Assembly (NCBI GenBank): GCA_900319405.1
Contig: ONOH01000001.1
Span: forward strand, 54,403-118,402
Reading direction: 5' to 3'
DNA length: 64,000 nt
From: an uncultured Bacteroidales bacterium
Lineage (GTDB): Bacteria; Bacteroidota; Bacteroidia; Bacteroidales; UBA932
Shown here piece after piece: positions 22,598 to 31,137 of this stretch. The stretch's first letter is position 1. Each line of letters opens with the position of its first letter. A program made the position numbers and the translations under genes. The notes below the pieces were generated by a model that had not been told where the DNA came from, did no database searches, and saw nothing but the letters and a program-made list of their open reading frames with translations.

Positions 22598-23590
22598 ATG
22601 AGAGTAGCCGTAGTGGGAGCCACCGGACTGGTGGGCTCCAAAATGCTGGAAGTATTGCAGGAGAGGAATTTCCCCGTGACGGAACTGCTTCCCGTCGCCT
22701 CCTCCCGTTCCTGGGGAAAGAAGGTCCGTTTCGGCGGCCGGGAATGGACGGTCATCAGTGCCGATGAGGCCATCGCCCGCAGGCCTGCACTGGCCCTTTT
22801 CAGCGCCGGCGGGGCCACATCGGCCGAACTCGCCCCCCGTTTTGCGGAGGCGGGCTGCTACGTGGTGGACAACTCCTCCCACTGGCGGATGGATCCTTCG
22901 GTACCTCTGATTGTGCCGGAAATCAACGCCGACGTCCTGAAGGCCGATGACCGCATCATCGCCAACCCCAACTGTTCCACCATCCAGATGGTGCTGCCCC
23001 TGGCCCCCCTGCACAAGAAGTACGGCATCAAGCGCATCGTGGTGAGCACTTACCAGAGTGTCACCGGCGCCGGCCAGCGGGGCATCGAGCAAATGCAGGC
23101 CGAGCGGGCCGGCGGCAGCGGGAGCAAGTTCCCCCATCCCATCGACCGGAACATCCTGCCCCATATCGATTCCTTCCTCCCGGACGGATACACCAAGGAA
23201 GAGATGAAAATGGTGAATGAGACCCGCAAGATCCTGAGGGACCCGTCCATCGCCGTGAGCGCCACCACCGTGCGCGTGCCGGTGGAGGGAGGCCATTCCG
23301 AGAGCGTGAACCTGGAGTTCAAAAGCGCCTTCGACCTGGCCGAGGCCCGGAATCTGATGGCCGGAATGCCCGGCGTGGTCATTCAGGACGATCCGGCCAA
23401 CAATGTGTACCCGATGCCCCTGTATGCCTGGGGCAAGGACGAGGTGTTCGTGGGCCGCATCCGCCGGGACCCTTCCGTGGAAAACGGGATGAACCTCTGG
23501 TGCGTCTCGGACAACATTCGCAAGGGCGCTGCCACCAATGCCGTCCAGATTGCCCAGGTCCTCCTGGACAAAGGCTGGCTCGGGGCATAG
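22598..23590 (+). CDS. asd: Aspartate-semialdehyde dehydrogenase
   Basis: Reduces aspartyl phosphate to aspartate semialdehyde. Start at ATG 22598 (MRVAVVGATGLVGSKM), which gives the Rossmann GxTGxVG at the N-terminus. 330 residues. Catalytic Cys126 lies in NPNCSTIQM, and the substrate-binding SVTGAGQRG and RVPVEGGHSE segments follow. It starts 1 nt after the hexosaminidase stop codon, so the two are probably co-transcribed. A copy of the dispersed 28-bp repeat lies in the spacer to the next gene. Confidence 0.96.
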   Translation: MRVAVVGATGLVGSKMLEVLQERNFPVTELLPVASSRSWGKKVRFGGREWTVISADEAIARRPALALFSAGGATSAELAPRFAEAGCYVVDNSSHWRMDPSVPLIVPEINADVLKADDRIIANPNCSTIQMVLPLAPLHKKYGIKRIVVSTYQSVTGAGQRGIEQMQAERAGGSGSKFPHPIDRNILPHIDSFLPDGYTKEEMKMVNETRKILRDPSIAVSATTVRVPVEGGHSESVNLEFKSAFDLAEARNLMAGMPGVVIQDDPANNVYPMPLYAWGKDEVFVGRIRRDPSVENGMNLWCVSDNIRKGAATNAVQIAQVLLDKGWLGA

Positions 23591-23595
23591 CCCCT

Positions 23596-23623
23596 CCTGT
23601 CATTGTGAGCAAAGCGAAGAATC
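23596..23623 (+). repeat. 28-bp dispersed repeat, copy 2 (asd-peptidase spacer)
   Basis: Starts CCTGTCATTGTGAGCAAAGC and ends GAAGAATC. It fills most of the spacer and ends 2 nt before the start codon of the M20 peptidase, so it supplies that gene's whole upstream sequence. Confidence 0.8.
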
Positions 23624-23625
23624 TG

Positions 23626-24663
23626 ATGAACTGGAAATTTTTCAAAGAACTGCTGGCCATCGACTCCACCTCCGGAAAGGAACGGGAGGTGGCCGAATGG
23701 TTGCACCGCACCCTGGAGGCCCCGTGTATCGATGTTCAGGAGGTGGGAGACGGCATCCTGAACCTCTTCCTGAAATGGGGCACCCCCCGGGTGGTTTTCT
23801 GCACCCATATGGACACCGTCCCGCCGTACCTTCCTCCGGTATTTCCTGAACATTTGATGTGCGAGGCAGGTGAAGAAGGATTTCAAGCAGTGAAAGGCCG
23901 GGGAAGCTGCGATGCGAAGGGCCAGATCTTTGCCATGTACACGGCTTGCAAGGAATTGGAAGCCAAGGGATTTACGGACTTCGGCCTGCTGCTGCTCGCC
24001 GGGGAGGAAACGGGCTCCTGGGGGGCCAAGGCCTTTGCCAGGACAGACTTCCGGGCACCCTTTCTCATTGTGGGAGAACCCACGGAGAACAAGATGGTGT
24101 CGGCCTCCAAGGGGACCAAGTCCTACGACCTCACTTTTCACGGCGAAGCGTTCCATTCCGGCTATCCGCAGTATGGAGTAAGCGCCGTGGAGCTGTTCAA
24201 CGAATTCTATAACCAGCTCAAGGCCACGGACTTCGGCACCGACCCGCTGCTGGGAGAAACCAGCTGGAACGTGGGCCTTCTGCACAGCGACAACCCGCAG
24301 AACATCCTTTCACCGGAGCTCGGCTGCCGCCTGTACTTCCGCACCACCTTCGTCTCCGACGGGCCCGTCCAGGACTGGATGGCCGCCCTTCCCGGCCGCA
24401 TGGCCGTCAGCGTGGCGGCGCGTGGCGGGGATGCGCCGGCGCGGTATGTGACGCTTCCGGGCTTCGAGAGCGCGCCGGTGGCCTTCGGGAGCGATGCCCC
24501 GCACCTGACGGGCTTCGGCCACAAAATCATCTGCGGTCCCGGCACCGTCCGCGTGGCGCATCGGCCCGACGAACACATCCTGGTCGCCGAGCTGGAAAAA
24601 GCTGTGAAACAATATATACAAATGTACAAGGCGCTGACCGCTCCGACGGACAAAACCTCGTAG
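23626..24663 (+). CDS. dapE: M20-family metallopeptidase, candidate succinyl-diaminopimelate desuccinylase
   Basis: 345 residues from ATG 23626 (MNWKFFKELLAIDSTSGKE). The dinuclear zinc site is visible: THMDTVP with His61 and Asp63, GRGSCDAKG with the bridging Asp, and LLAGEETGSWGAK with the catalytic Glu-Glu. The family includes DapE, ArgE and related deacylases. Position between asd and dapB, with dapD nearby, favours desuccinylation of N-succinyl-LL-DAP. Substrate is inferred from context, and ArgE-like activity is the main alternative. It is a little shorter than E. coli DapE (375). Confidence 0.82.
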   Translation: MNWKFFKELLAIDSTSGKEREVAEWLHRTLEAPCIDVQEVGDGILNLFLKWGTPRVVFCTHMDTVPPYLPPVFPEHLMCEAGEEGFQAVKGRGSCDAKGQIFAMYTACKELEAKGFTDFGLLLLAGEETGSWGAKAFARTDFRAPFLIVGEPTENKMVSASKGTKSYDLTFHGEAFHSGYPQYGVSAVELFNEFYNQLKATDFGTDPLLGETSWNVGLLHSDNPQNILSPELGCRLYFRTTFVSDGPVQDWMAALPGRMAVSVAARGGDAPARYVTLPGFESAPVAFGSDAPHLTGFGHKIICGPGTVRVAHRPDEHILVAELEKAVKQYIQMYKALTAPTDKTS

Positions 24664-24675
24664 AAGGAAAAGAAT

Positions 24676-25338
24676 ATGATCAAAGTAATCCTGAGTGGCT
24701 ACGGAAAAATGGGCCACATGATTGAGAAGGAACTGGAGCGCCGGGGAATCGAACTGGTGGAAGCCAGCGAAGACATCACGGCCACCGACCCGGCCGTTGC
24801 CCGGGAGTGCGTGTGCATTGACTTCACGACACCGGCGGCCTTCCGGGCCAATTATCCCTTCATTGCGCGGCACTTCAAGGCGGCCGTCGTGGGCACCACG
24901 GGATGGAACGACATCCTCACCGAGGTGCGGGACTGCTTCCTGGATGCCGGTACCCCCATGATTTATGCCTCCAACTTCTCGCTGGGGGTGAACGCCTTGT
25001 TCAAAGCCGTGGCCAGGGTGTCCGAAATGCTCAAGGGAGCGGGCTATGCGCCGGAAATAGAGGAAATTCACCACGTCCACAAGCTGGACGCCCCCTCCGG
25101 CACAGCCAAAAGCCTGGCAGCCATCGTGGAGGAGAAACTGGAGCAGGCCCCGGAAATCGCTTCCATCCGCGAAGGGGAGGTTCCGGGCATCCATACCGTA
25201 ACATTCACTTCGGGCTGCGACAAGCTCACATTAAAGCACGAAGCCTTCTCGAGGGAAGGCTTCGCGAAAGGGGCTGTGGTGGCGGCCCTGCTCACCGAAG
25301 GCCTGCAGGGCGTTCACGAGTTCGGCCAGCTGCTCTAG
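24676..25338 (+). CDS. dapB: 4-hydroxy-tetrahydrodipicolinate reductase (short form)
   Basis: 220 residues, on the short side for the family (about 240-270). The N-terminal nucleotide-binding [10 protein letters not shown] is at about 8-17, GTTGW near 75, the ASNFSLGVN segment near 97, and the substrate/catalytic [16 protein letters not shown] near residues 131-146. The missing length is mostly in the cofactor domain between residues 30 and 60. It starts 12 nt after the peptidase stop. Its stop overlaps the convergent rubrerythrin stop by 4 bp. Confidence 0.94.
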   Translation: MIKVILSGYGKMGHMIEKELERRGIELVEASEDITATDPAVARECVCIDFTTPAAFRANYPFIARHFKAAVVGTTGWNDILTEVRDCFLDAGTPMIYASNFSLGVNALFKAVARVSEMLKGAGYAPEIEEIHHVHKLDAPSGTAKSLAAIVEEKLEQAPEIASIREGEVPGIHTVTFTSGCDKLTLKHEAFSREGFAKGAVVAALLTEGLQGVHEFGQLL

Positions 25339-25877
25339 TAGTTGTTGGCCTTGAGCTCGAAGTAGCTCTGGGGATGTGAGCAGACGGGGCACATCGCGGG
25401 GGCTTTCTTGCCCACGACAATGTGGCCGCAGTTGGAGCACTGCCAGATGCAGTCACCGTCACGGGAGAAGACAATCTCGTTCTGCACGTTCTCGAGGAGC
25501 TTGCGGTAGCGGGCCTCGTGCTCTTTCTCGATGGCGCCTACCATGCGGAACTTGGCGGCAATCTCCTTGAAGCCTTCTTCGTCGGCCTCCTTGGCCATAC
25601 GGTCGTACATGTCGGTCCACTCGAAGTTTTCACCGGCAGCGGCAGCGGCGAGGTTCTCGGCCGTGGTGGGGATGTCACCGCCACAGAGGTACTTGAACCA
25701 GATTTCGGCGTGCTCCTTCTCGTTGTGAGCGGTTTCTTCGAAAATCTTGGAGATTTGGACGAAGCCGTCCTTCTTGGCCTTGGAAGCAAAGTAGGTGTAC
25801 TTGTTGCGGGCCTGGGATTCACCGGCAAAAGCCTCCTGGAGGTTCTTTTCGGTCTTGGTGCCTTTCAGATCTTTCAT
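25335..25877 (-). CDS. rbr: Rubrerythrin
   Basis: Non-heme di-iron peroxidase that detoxifies hydrogen peroxide in anaerobes. The 180-residue protein has the N-terminal four-helix domain with [15 protein letters not shown] and [11 protein letters not shown], a second E-x2-H pair ([10 protein letters not shown]), and a C-terminal rubredoxin-like domain with CSNCG and CPVC cysteine pairs. Domain order and length are typical. A TACATTTG box lies at 25915-25922, 38 nt upstream of the ATG, so it is a single-gene transcript. Confidence 0.96.
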   Translation of the reverse strand: MKDLKGTKTEKNLQEAFAGESQARNKYTYFASKAKKDGFVQISKIFEETAHNEKEHAEIWFKYLCGGDIPTTAENLAAAAAGENFEWTDMYDRMAKEADEEGFKEIAAKFRMVGAIEKEHEARYRKLLENVQNEIVFSRDGDCIWQCSNCGHIVVGKKAPAMCPVCSHPQSYFELKANNY

Positions 25878-25914
25878 ATTGTTGTTGTAAATGTTAAAAT
25901 GTTTCGATAACGTG

Positions 25915-25922
25915 CAAATGTA
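25915..25922 (-). promoter_or_regulatory. -7 promoter box for rubrerythrin
   Basis: TACATTTG on the minus strand, matching TAnnTTTG, 38 nt upstream of the start. Confidence 0.5.
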
Positions 25923-25946
25923 GGTATAATTTATAATAATTCAAAA

Positions 25947-28900
25947 TTAAAATAATATTTTTACGGGACCCAGCAGCCCGGATTCCCGCAAGGGGCTTCC
26001 CGCCGGGGGGCCGGCGATGGTCCAGGTCTTGCGCTCCGCTTCGGGAAGGGACGCGTCGTAGGCCAGGCGGTTGAACCAGGTGCCCGTGACGGCGATGCGG
26101 AGGGTGTTGCGCCCGGCTTTTCCCTGAAGGGTGAGCCGATAGGGACTGGCCCAGAGGACGCCAGCCGGCGCTCCGTTCAGGGATACGTCGGCAATCATAT
26201 CTACCCGGCCCAGATCCAGCACGAATTCCCCGTCCCGGGGAAGCGTGAAACTGGTTTCATAGACGGCGGTCCCGGAAAAGGCCTTTCCTTCCTCTCCCAG
26301 GGGAAGGTCTTTCCAAGCCTTCAAGGAGGTGATTTTCAGGGGTTTGGCGGGAGCTCCCCAGCCATCGGGGAAGGCAAGGGTCCAGGCGGTCAGCTCTTTG
26401 GACCGGGCGAAAGCCGGCTGCAGGGCAGGTGCCTTGTCGCTGGCAGGCCGGAACACCACAAAGCAGTTTCCGGCGCGCTCCAGATCCAGGCGGACCACTT
26501 GATAGTCCCCTTCCTGCGTGCTTTCCAGGCCGGCGACCGTCCCCGTTACGGCATCCCAGATTTCGGCCTTTCCACGGGCCTTCAGTTTCACCGTGCCGTG
26601 GAAGTCCTTGCCCGAAGGGGCGGCGATGTAGTACCACTCGGCGCCGTCGGCCTTGCGGTGGGCCCACAGGAGATCTTCCCCGCAGAGGAGGTTGGGTTCC
26701 AGGCCGAAAGCCTGCAGGCTGCCGCTTGTAACGGTGGGCCCCAGCAGCACCTTGACTCCTGCAGCGATGAATTCCCGAACCTTTTTGACGGTCTCCGCGC
26801 TCAGGCGCTCATTCTCCGGAATCCAGAGCAAGCCGTAGGAAATGCCGTCTTCCGTGGTGAGGCGGCCGTCCTTCACGCTGAGGCGGTGCAGCAGGGCGTC
26901 CGGATTGCAATAATCGTATTTGTAGCCCTTCGGGAAGGGGAATCGCTGGTCGGGTTTCTGGTACCCCACCTCGTCTCCGGTGTACCACAGCACATCCACC
27001 ACGGGAAGCCCCCGTTCCAGCAGGTAGGAGGTCCTGGCCAGGTACCGGGTGAAGTGCGGCATATACTTCCACCAGGTCTGTCCCCGGAGAAAAGGCGTTC
27101 CAATCTTGTTCCCGAAACTGGTCCCCGGCGGCAGGAAACCCACCTGCGGGTTGTGCGTATAAGTATGGAACACGTTGTGGGTAACGCCCTCGGTCATATT
27201 CAGGTTGGCCACTTCCTTGAGCATCTCCCAGTGCTCGTCCCAGTTGAGGTCGAAGGAAGTGAAGCTTTCTGCCGCCACCCGGCGCTTGCCGTACAGGTGG
27301 GCGGCCGATGCCGTGGGCTTGACGGGCTTGAAGTTGAGGTCGCCCACGTAGCCCTCGGAGAAAGGATGCCAGAATTCGGTCATCGGGACATCGGCATACT
27401 TGTAATATTCCATATAGTCCATCGCCACGATGTCGCCGCCGGCGGTTTCGTACTGTACGTCAAGACCTTTCTCGTGGGCCAGCCGCACCATTTCCCCGAA
27501 GAAGTTCCGGTTGTAGAGGTCGGTCTTTACCCGGCGCCAGTCCCCGAGGAACTGCGCCGTGGCCGACGGGCTTCCCAGCACATAGCCGGAAAGGGCGGGC
27601 AGCCATTCCCGGAGGCTGTAGCCGGTGCGGGCGGCAAACTCGGTCTCCATCGCATCGGTCCAGTTCTGGTTGCGGCACTCCCAGCTGTCCATCAGCATTC
27701 CCTGGGCTTTTCCCTGCAGCGGCCCGCCGGCAAGGCGCCCCACATAGTTCGTGAACTGCACCCGGGCGCCCCTGGGGTCCAGTTTGTTGCATTCCCAGCC
27801 CGTGGCATTGGCCGGGGCAGGGCCGTTTTTGTAGCCGATGTTCACGTGGCCGTAGCGGAGGATGGTCCACTTGCCGTCGGGAGCGGTCCAGTCCAGCCTG
27901 CCGTCGGCCGTCATACGGGCGGTGAGGTCCAGCATGTCCCCGGGAGCCACATAGGACTCAGGGGCTCTGGCGGCCTTTTCCTGGAAGTTCTCGCGTCCCC
28001 GCAGGGTGCGTCCGGCGGCGGCGCGCCAGTCGTTGTGCCGGGAGGCCGAATAGAAGCGTAGCCGGGCCAGGTTCATCGGATGCTCGTTGGTGAGGGTGAG
28101 GCGGTACTCCACCGCGCCGCTCACTTCGTTGAGGGCCAGCACAAAGGGTTCGTTGTCCTGCCAGCTGGACATCGGAAGTTCCGCGTGGGCCACTTCCCGC
28201 TGGAGGCCGTCTTCGCACAGGGCCTGGATGTCAATGGTGACGCCCGGGGTGTTGCAGAAGGCGTGGTTCAGCTCCTGCACGGCGGGCATCTCCAGGCTGC
28301 GCAGGGGCGCATCGGCCCGGAAGGAGACGATATGCGTGCCGGGGGTCTTTTCCGAAACGCCCTTTTCACCTTTGACGAGGGCGGTCCAGGCGGCATCGGC
28401 CCGGATGTCTTTGAGTTCAAGGGGTTTTCCCGTGTCTCCTTCCGGGGTGGGGAAGGCCACCACGCAGATGTCCCGGTAGTCCCTCCAGTCTTCGCCGGAG
28501 GGCTTCCCTTTGGGAAGGACGATGTCTGTGGCACCGCCCGTCACGTCCGTGCGGCTCCAGATGAGGTCCCGCATCGCGTCTTCGGGCTGCACCCAGGGAC
28601 CGCCGGCCATCGCCCAGCCGGGACAGGTCTGTACGGTGAGCCGAAGGTCCAGGCTGCGGGCCTTTTCTCCCAGGTAGGCCACCATCCGGTCCCAGTCTTC
28701 GGAAAGCGGGACGATGGGCTCTTCCACGCCCGGCCACCGGCCACCGAAAGCGCCGTGGAACCATTGGATGCCGGAAATACCTGCCCTGGCGATGGCTTCC
28801 AGGTCGGCGTCAATGCCCTCGCGGGACACATTGTCCCCGATGAAATGGAACCAGGTCTGGGGCCAGAAGTCCTTGGGCGGAGTGGCGAAGTTCTTTTCGT

Positions 28901-29015
28901 CCTGCGGGCCGAAGGGTGCGTCCAGGACGGCCTTATCAGCCTGGATACGGGCGGTCTGGGCCTGGAGACCGAAAGCGGTCAGGATGCCCAGCGTGGAGAG
29001 AAGGAGTTTTTTCAT
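25947..29015 (-). CDS. Secreted GH106-type glycoside hydrolase (alpha-L-rhamnosidase-like)
   Basis: 1022 residues with a Sec signal peptide (to about residue 20, LQAQTA). After the signal the segment FWPQTWFHFIGDNVSREG followed by ADLEAIARAGISGIQWFHG is characteristic of GH106, the large family whose characterised members remove alpha-L-rhamnose. The middle part has the expected barrel-like segments, and the C-terminal 150 residues look like a galactose-binding beta-sandwich (FSGTAVYETSFTLP, VSLNGAPAGVLWASPYRL). Catalytic residues could not be confirmed by eye. It starts 6 nt after the thrA stop, so the two are probably co-transcribed, an unusual pairing. Confidence 0.85.
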   Translation of the reverse strand: MKKLLLSTLGILTAFGLQAQTARIQADKAVLDAPFGPQDEKNFATPPKDFWPQTWFHFIGDNVSREGIDADLEAIARAGISGIQWFHGAFGGRWPGVEEPIVPLSEDWDRMVAYLGEKARSLDLRLTVQTCPGWAMAGGPWVQPEDAMRDLIWSRTDVTGGATDIVLPKGKPSGEDWRDYRDICVVAFPTPEGDTGKPLELKDIRADAAWTALVKGEKGVSEKTPGTHIVSFRADAPLRSLEMPAVQELNHAFCNTPGVTIDIQALCEDGLQREVAHAELPMSSWQDNEPFVLALNEVSGAVEYRLTLTNEHPMNLARLRFYSASRHNDWRAAAGRTLRGRENFQEKAARAPESYVAPGDMLDLTARMTADGRLDWTAPDGKWTILRYGHVNIGYKNGPAPANATGWECNKLDPRGARVQFTNYVGRLAGGPLQGKAQGMLMDSWECRNQNWTDAMETEFAARTGYSLREWLPALSGYVLGSPSATAQFLGDWRRVKTDLYNRNFFGEMVRLAHEKGLDVQYETAGGDIVAMDYMEYYKYADVPMTEFWHPFSEGYVGDLNFKPVKPTASAAHLYGKRRVAAESFTSFDLNWDEHWEMLKEVANLNMTEGVTHNVFHTYTHNPQVGFLPPGTSFGNKIGTPFLRGQTWWKYMPHFTRYLARTSYLLERGLPVVDVLWYTGDEVGYQKPDQRFPFPKGYKYDYCNPDALLHRLSVKDGRLTTEDGISYGLLWIPENERLSAETVKKVREFIAAGVKVLLGPTVTSGSLQAFGLEPNLLCGEDLLWAHRKADGAEWYYIAAPSGKDFHGTVKLKARGKAEIWDAVTGTVAGLESTQEGDYQVVRLDLERAGNCFVVFRPASDKAPALQPAFARSKELTAWTLAFPDGWGAPAKPLKITSLKAWKDLPLGEEGKAFSGTAVYETSFTLPRDGEFVLDLGRVDMIADVSLNGAPAGVLWASPYRLTLQGKAGRNTLRIAVTGTWFNRLAYDASLPEAERKTWTIAGPPAGSPLRESGLLGPVKILF

Positions 29016-29021
29016 ATATGG

Positions 29022-31079
29022 CTAGCGCAAAAGGTCGTTGAGGATGCTGGAGGCGGCTTCACGGGCACCTTCGCCGGGGCCCTGGATCACCAGCGGATAG
29101 GGGTGGAAGGCGCTCCGGACGATGATGGCGTTCTCCGTGCCCCTGAGGTGATAGGCAGGATGCACCGGCGGCACGTTGCGGATGCCGATACCGGCCCGGT
29201 ACCCCTCGGGCGTCTTTTCCAGCGAGGCCACGAAACGGCGTCGGAAGCCTTGGGCTTCGGCCTCGCGCGCTGCGCGGGAAAGGGCCTCTTCCTGGGCTTC
29301 CAGGCTGGCGTAGAACTCCTCCACGGATCCGCCGGCAAGGGGAACCACGGGAGTGATTTCCACGTCTTTCTCTTCCAGATGAACCCCGGCCTCGCGGGCG
29401 AGGATGAGAAGTTTCCGCAGGGCGTCGCGGCCGCTCAGGTCCAGCCGGGGATCCGGCTCGGTAAGCCCGGCCGCCTGGGCCTTCCGCACCAGCGAGGCGA
29501 AGCTTTCCCCGCCGGGCCTGTAGTCTCCCAGAATCTGGTTCAGGGTGCAGGAAACCACGGCTTCGATGGACAGCACTTCGTTGCAGCTGTTGGCCCCCCG
29601 GGCGATGGATTCCAGCATGGGCAGGGCGGCGCCCACGGTGGTCTCGTAGCGGAAGGGAACGCCGTTTTCGCGGGCGGCGGCGCGCATGGCGGCAAATTCC
29701 GGATAGGGGACTGCCAGCGAGCGGCGGTTGCTGGAGACAATGCCGATGCCGGCTTCCAGCAGCTCCACGTAGCGTTTGTACAGCGTTTCGCTGTTGGTCA
29801 CATCTACAAACAGGGAGCCTTTGGGGGCCGATTGCAGGACGGCGGAAACATAGTCTCCGTCCCGGGAAAGCTGCGGCCGTCCGCCCGGGTCTATGCCCCA
29901 GCGCCGGCTGTTGGCCCTTCCCACTACGCGAAGAAGCTTTCCGGTGCGTTCTTTCACCGTGACGGCCGTCTGCTGCAGCATTCCCGTGAGGGCCTGGGCC
30001 ACGGCCCCGTCTCCGGCGATGAAAAGATTGATTTCCTCTACGGGCAGTTCCTGGAAAAACGCACGGTGAAGGGCCTTCAGGGCCTGTTCCAGCACCGCTT
30101 CCCGCACCTCTACATCGAGGCTGGTGCCGTCGGCCCGGATGGTCCGCGCTGCGATTCCCGCTTCGGAAAGGGCCTTCGAGACCGCCTCCCGATCCGTGTC
30201 GGACACGGCCGCCTGGCTTCCCACGATGCGGATGCGCTCCCCTTCGGAGGTGACACCAATCCACCTTTCGGGGTCTGCCTGGGCTCCAATCACCGTGTAT
30301 TTGCCTTCGGGGGCAAAGCTGTTGCGGATTTCGATGTCGATGCCGGCGGCCATCGCCGGGGCCACCGTAGGGGCATATAGCACCTTGGCGCCGTGCGAGG
30401 CCATGTCCAGGGCGGCTGCGTAGGACATCTTCGGGATGGTGCGGGCGGCGGGCACCTGCTTGGGATTGGCCGTCATAAAGCCGGGAACGTCGGTCCAGAT
30501 CTGGAGGCTGCCGGCTCCGATGGCGGCGGCGTAGAGGGCCGCGCTGTAGTCGGATCCGCCCCGGCCCAGGGTATCGACTTTCCCTTCCCGGTTCCGGCAG
30601 ATAAAGCCTGGCGCCACATAAATGGCAGCCTCGGTGCTTTCTATGGCCTGTTTGATTCTTCGGAAACTTTCCGCTTCGTCCTCTTTCACCACCAGGACCC
30701 GGGAGTCCAGCCAGACGGCGGGGATGCCTTCGGCCTGGAGTTTGGCGCAGAGGAGGGTGGTGGAAAGGATTTCTCCGTAAGTCACCTGCTCTTCCCGGGG
30801 GGCCTTCCGCAGGTCTGCGAAGAGGGCATCTACCTTCTCCTGCACCTGTTTTCGCTCTGTCCCCGTGAAAAGGCGCGTCACGATGTCCCGATGGCGTTTT
30901 TCCATATCGGCCAGGCTCTTCTCGTCCCCTTTCAGGAGGGCGTCCGTGCAGCCGCTGATGGCGCTGCTCACCAGCACCACCTTTCCCTTCGCCGCCTCCT
31001 TCTCCACAATATCCAGCACACGCGACATATTGGTGGCCGATGCCACCGAAGAACCGCCGAATTTCAGTACGCTCACCAT
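29022..31079 (-). CDS. thrA: Bifunctional aspartokinase / homoserine dehydrogenase, shortened regulatory part
   Basis: Phosphorylates aspartate and, through the second domain, reduces aspartate semialdehyde to homoserine. The kinase domain (about 1-270) starts VLKFGGSSVAS and contains GRGGSDYSAA. A short ACT-like region covers about 275-345. The dehydrogenase begins near 348 (INLFIAGDGAVAQAL), with substrate-site residues in LSIEAVVSCTLNQIL. At 685 residues it is about 130 shorter than E. coli ThrA (820). The lost length is in the regulatory middle, so feedback control is probably altered. It feeds the DAP cluster. Confidence 0.92.
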   Translation of the reverse strand: MVSVLKFGGSSVASATNMSRVLDIVEKEAAKGKVVLVSSAISGCTDALLKGDEKSLADMEKRHRDIVTRLFTGTERKQVQEKVDALFADLRKAPREEQVTYGEILSTTLLCAKLQAEGIPAVWLDSRVLVVKEDEAESFRRIKQAIESTEAAIYVAPGFICRNREGKVDTLGRGGSDYSAALYAAAIGAGSLQIWTDVPGFMTANPKQVPAARTIPKMSYAAALDMASHGAKVLYAPTVAPAMAAGIDIEIRNSFAPEGKYTVIGAQADPERWIGVTSEGERIRIVGSQAAVSDTDREAVSKALSEAGIAARTIRADGTSLDVEVREAVLEQALKALHRAFFQELPVEEINLFIAGDGAVAQALTGMLQQTAVTVKERTGKLLRVVGRANSRRWGIDPGGRPQLSRDGDYVSAVLQSAPKGSLFVDVTNSETLYKRYVELLEAGIGIVSSNRRSLAVPYPEFAAMRAAARENGVPFRYETTVGAALPMLESIARGANSCNEVLSIEAVVSCTLNQILGDYRPGGESFASLVRKAQAAGLTEPDPRLDLSGRDALRKLLILAREAGVHLEEKDVEITPVVPLAGGSVEEFYASLEAQEEALSRAAREAEAQGFRRRFVASLEKTPEGYRAGIGIRNVPPVHPAYHLRGTENAIIVRSAFHPYPLVIQGPGEGAREAASSILNDLLR

Positions 31080-31102
31080 TCTCTGCTTCAGAATTTGTAC
31101 GG

Positions 31103-31110
31103 CAAAAATA
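31103..31110 (-). promoter_or_regulatory. -7 promoter box for thrA
   Basis: TATTTTTG on the minus strand, 23 nt before the thrA ATG, in the short spacer after the outer membrane barrel gene. Confidence 0.45.
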
Positions 31111-31137
31111 GTAAAATTATGCCGATTTTGCAGTGTG

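Noticed and set aside
20638-22818. A 726-codon minus-strand frame opposite the hexosaminidase and asd
   Set aside because: The plus-strand frame has recognisable GH20 and Asd motifs. The minus frame shows no domains and is rich in residues typical of antisense GC-rich frames.
26499-30380. Long plus-strand frames opposite the GH106 gene and thrA
   Set aside because: No family-like sequence. The minus-strand genes have clear motifs and adjacent starts and stops.
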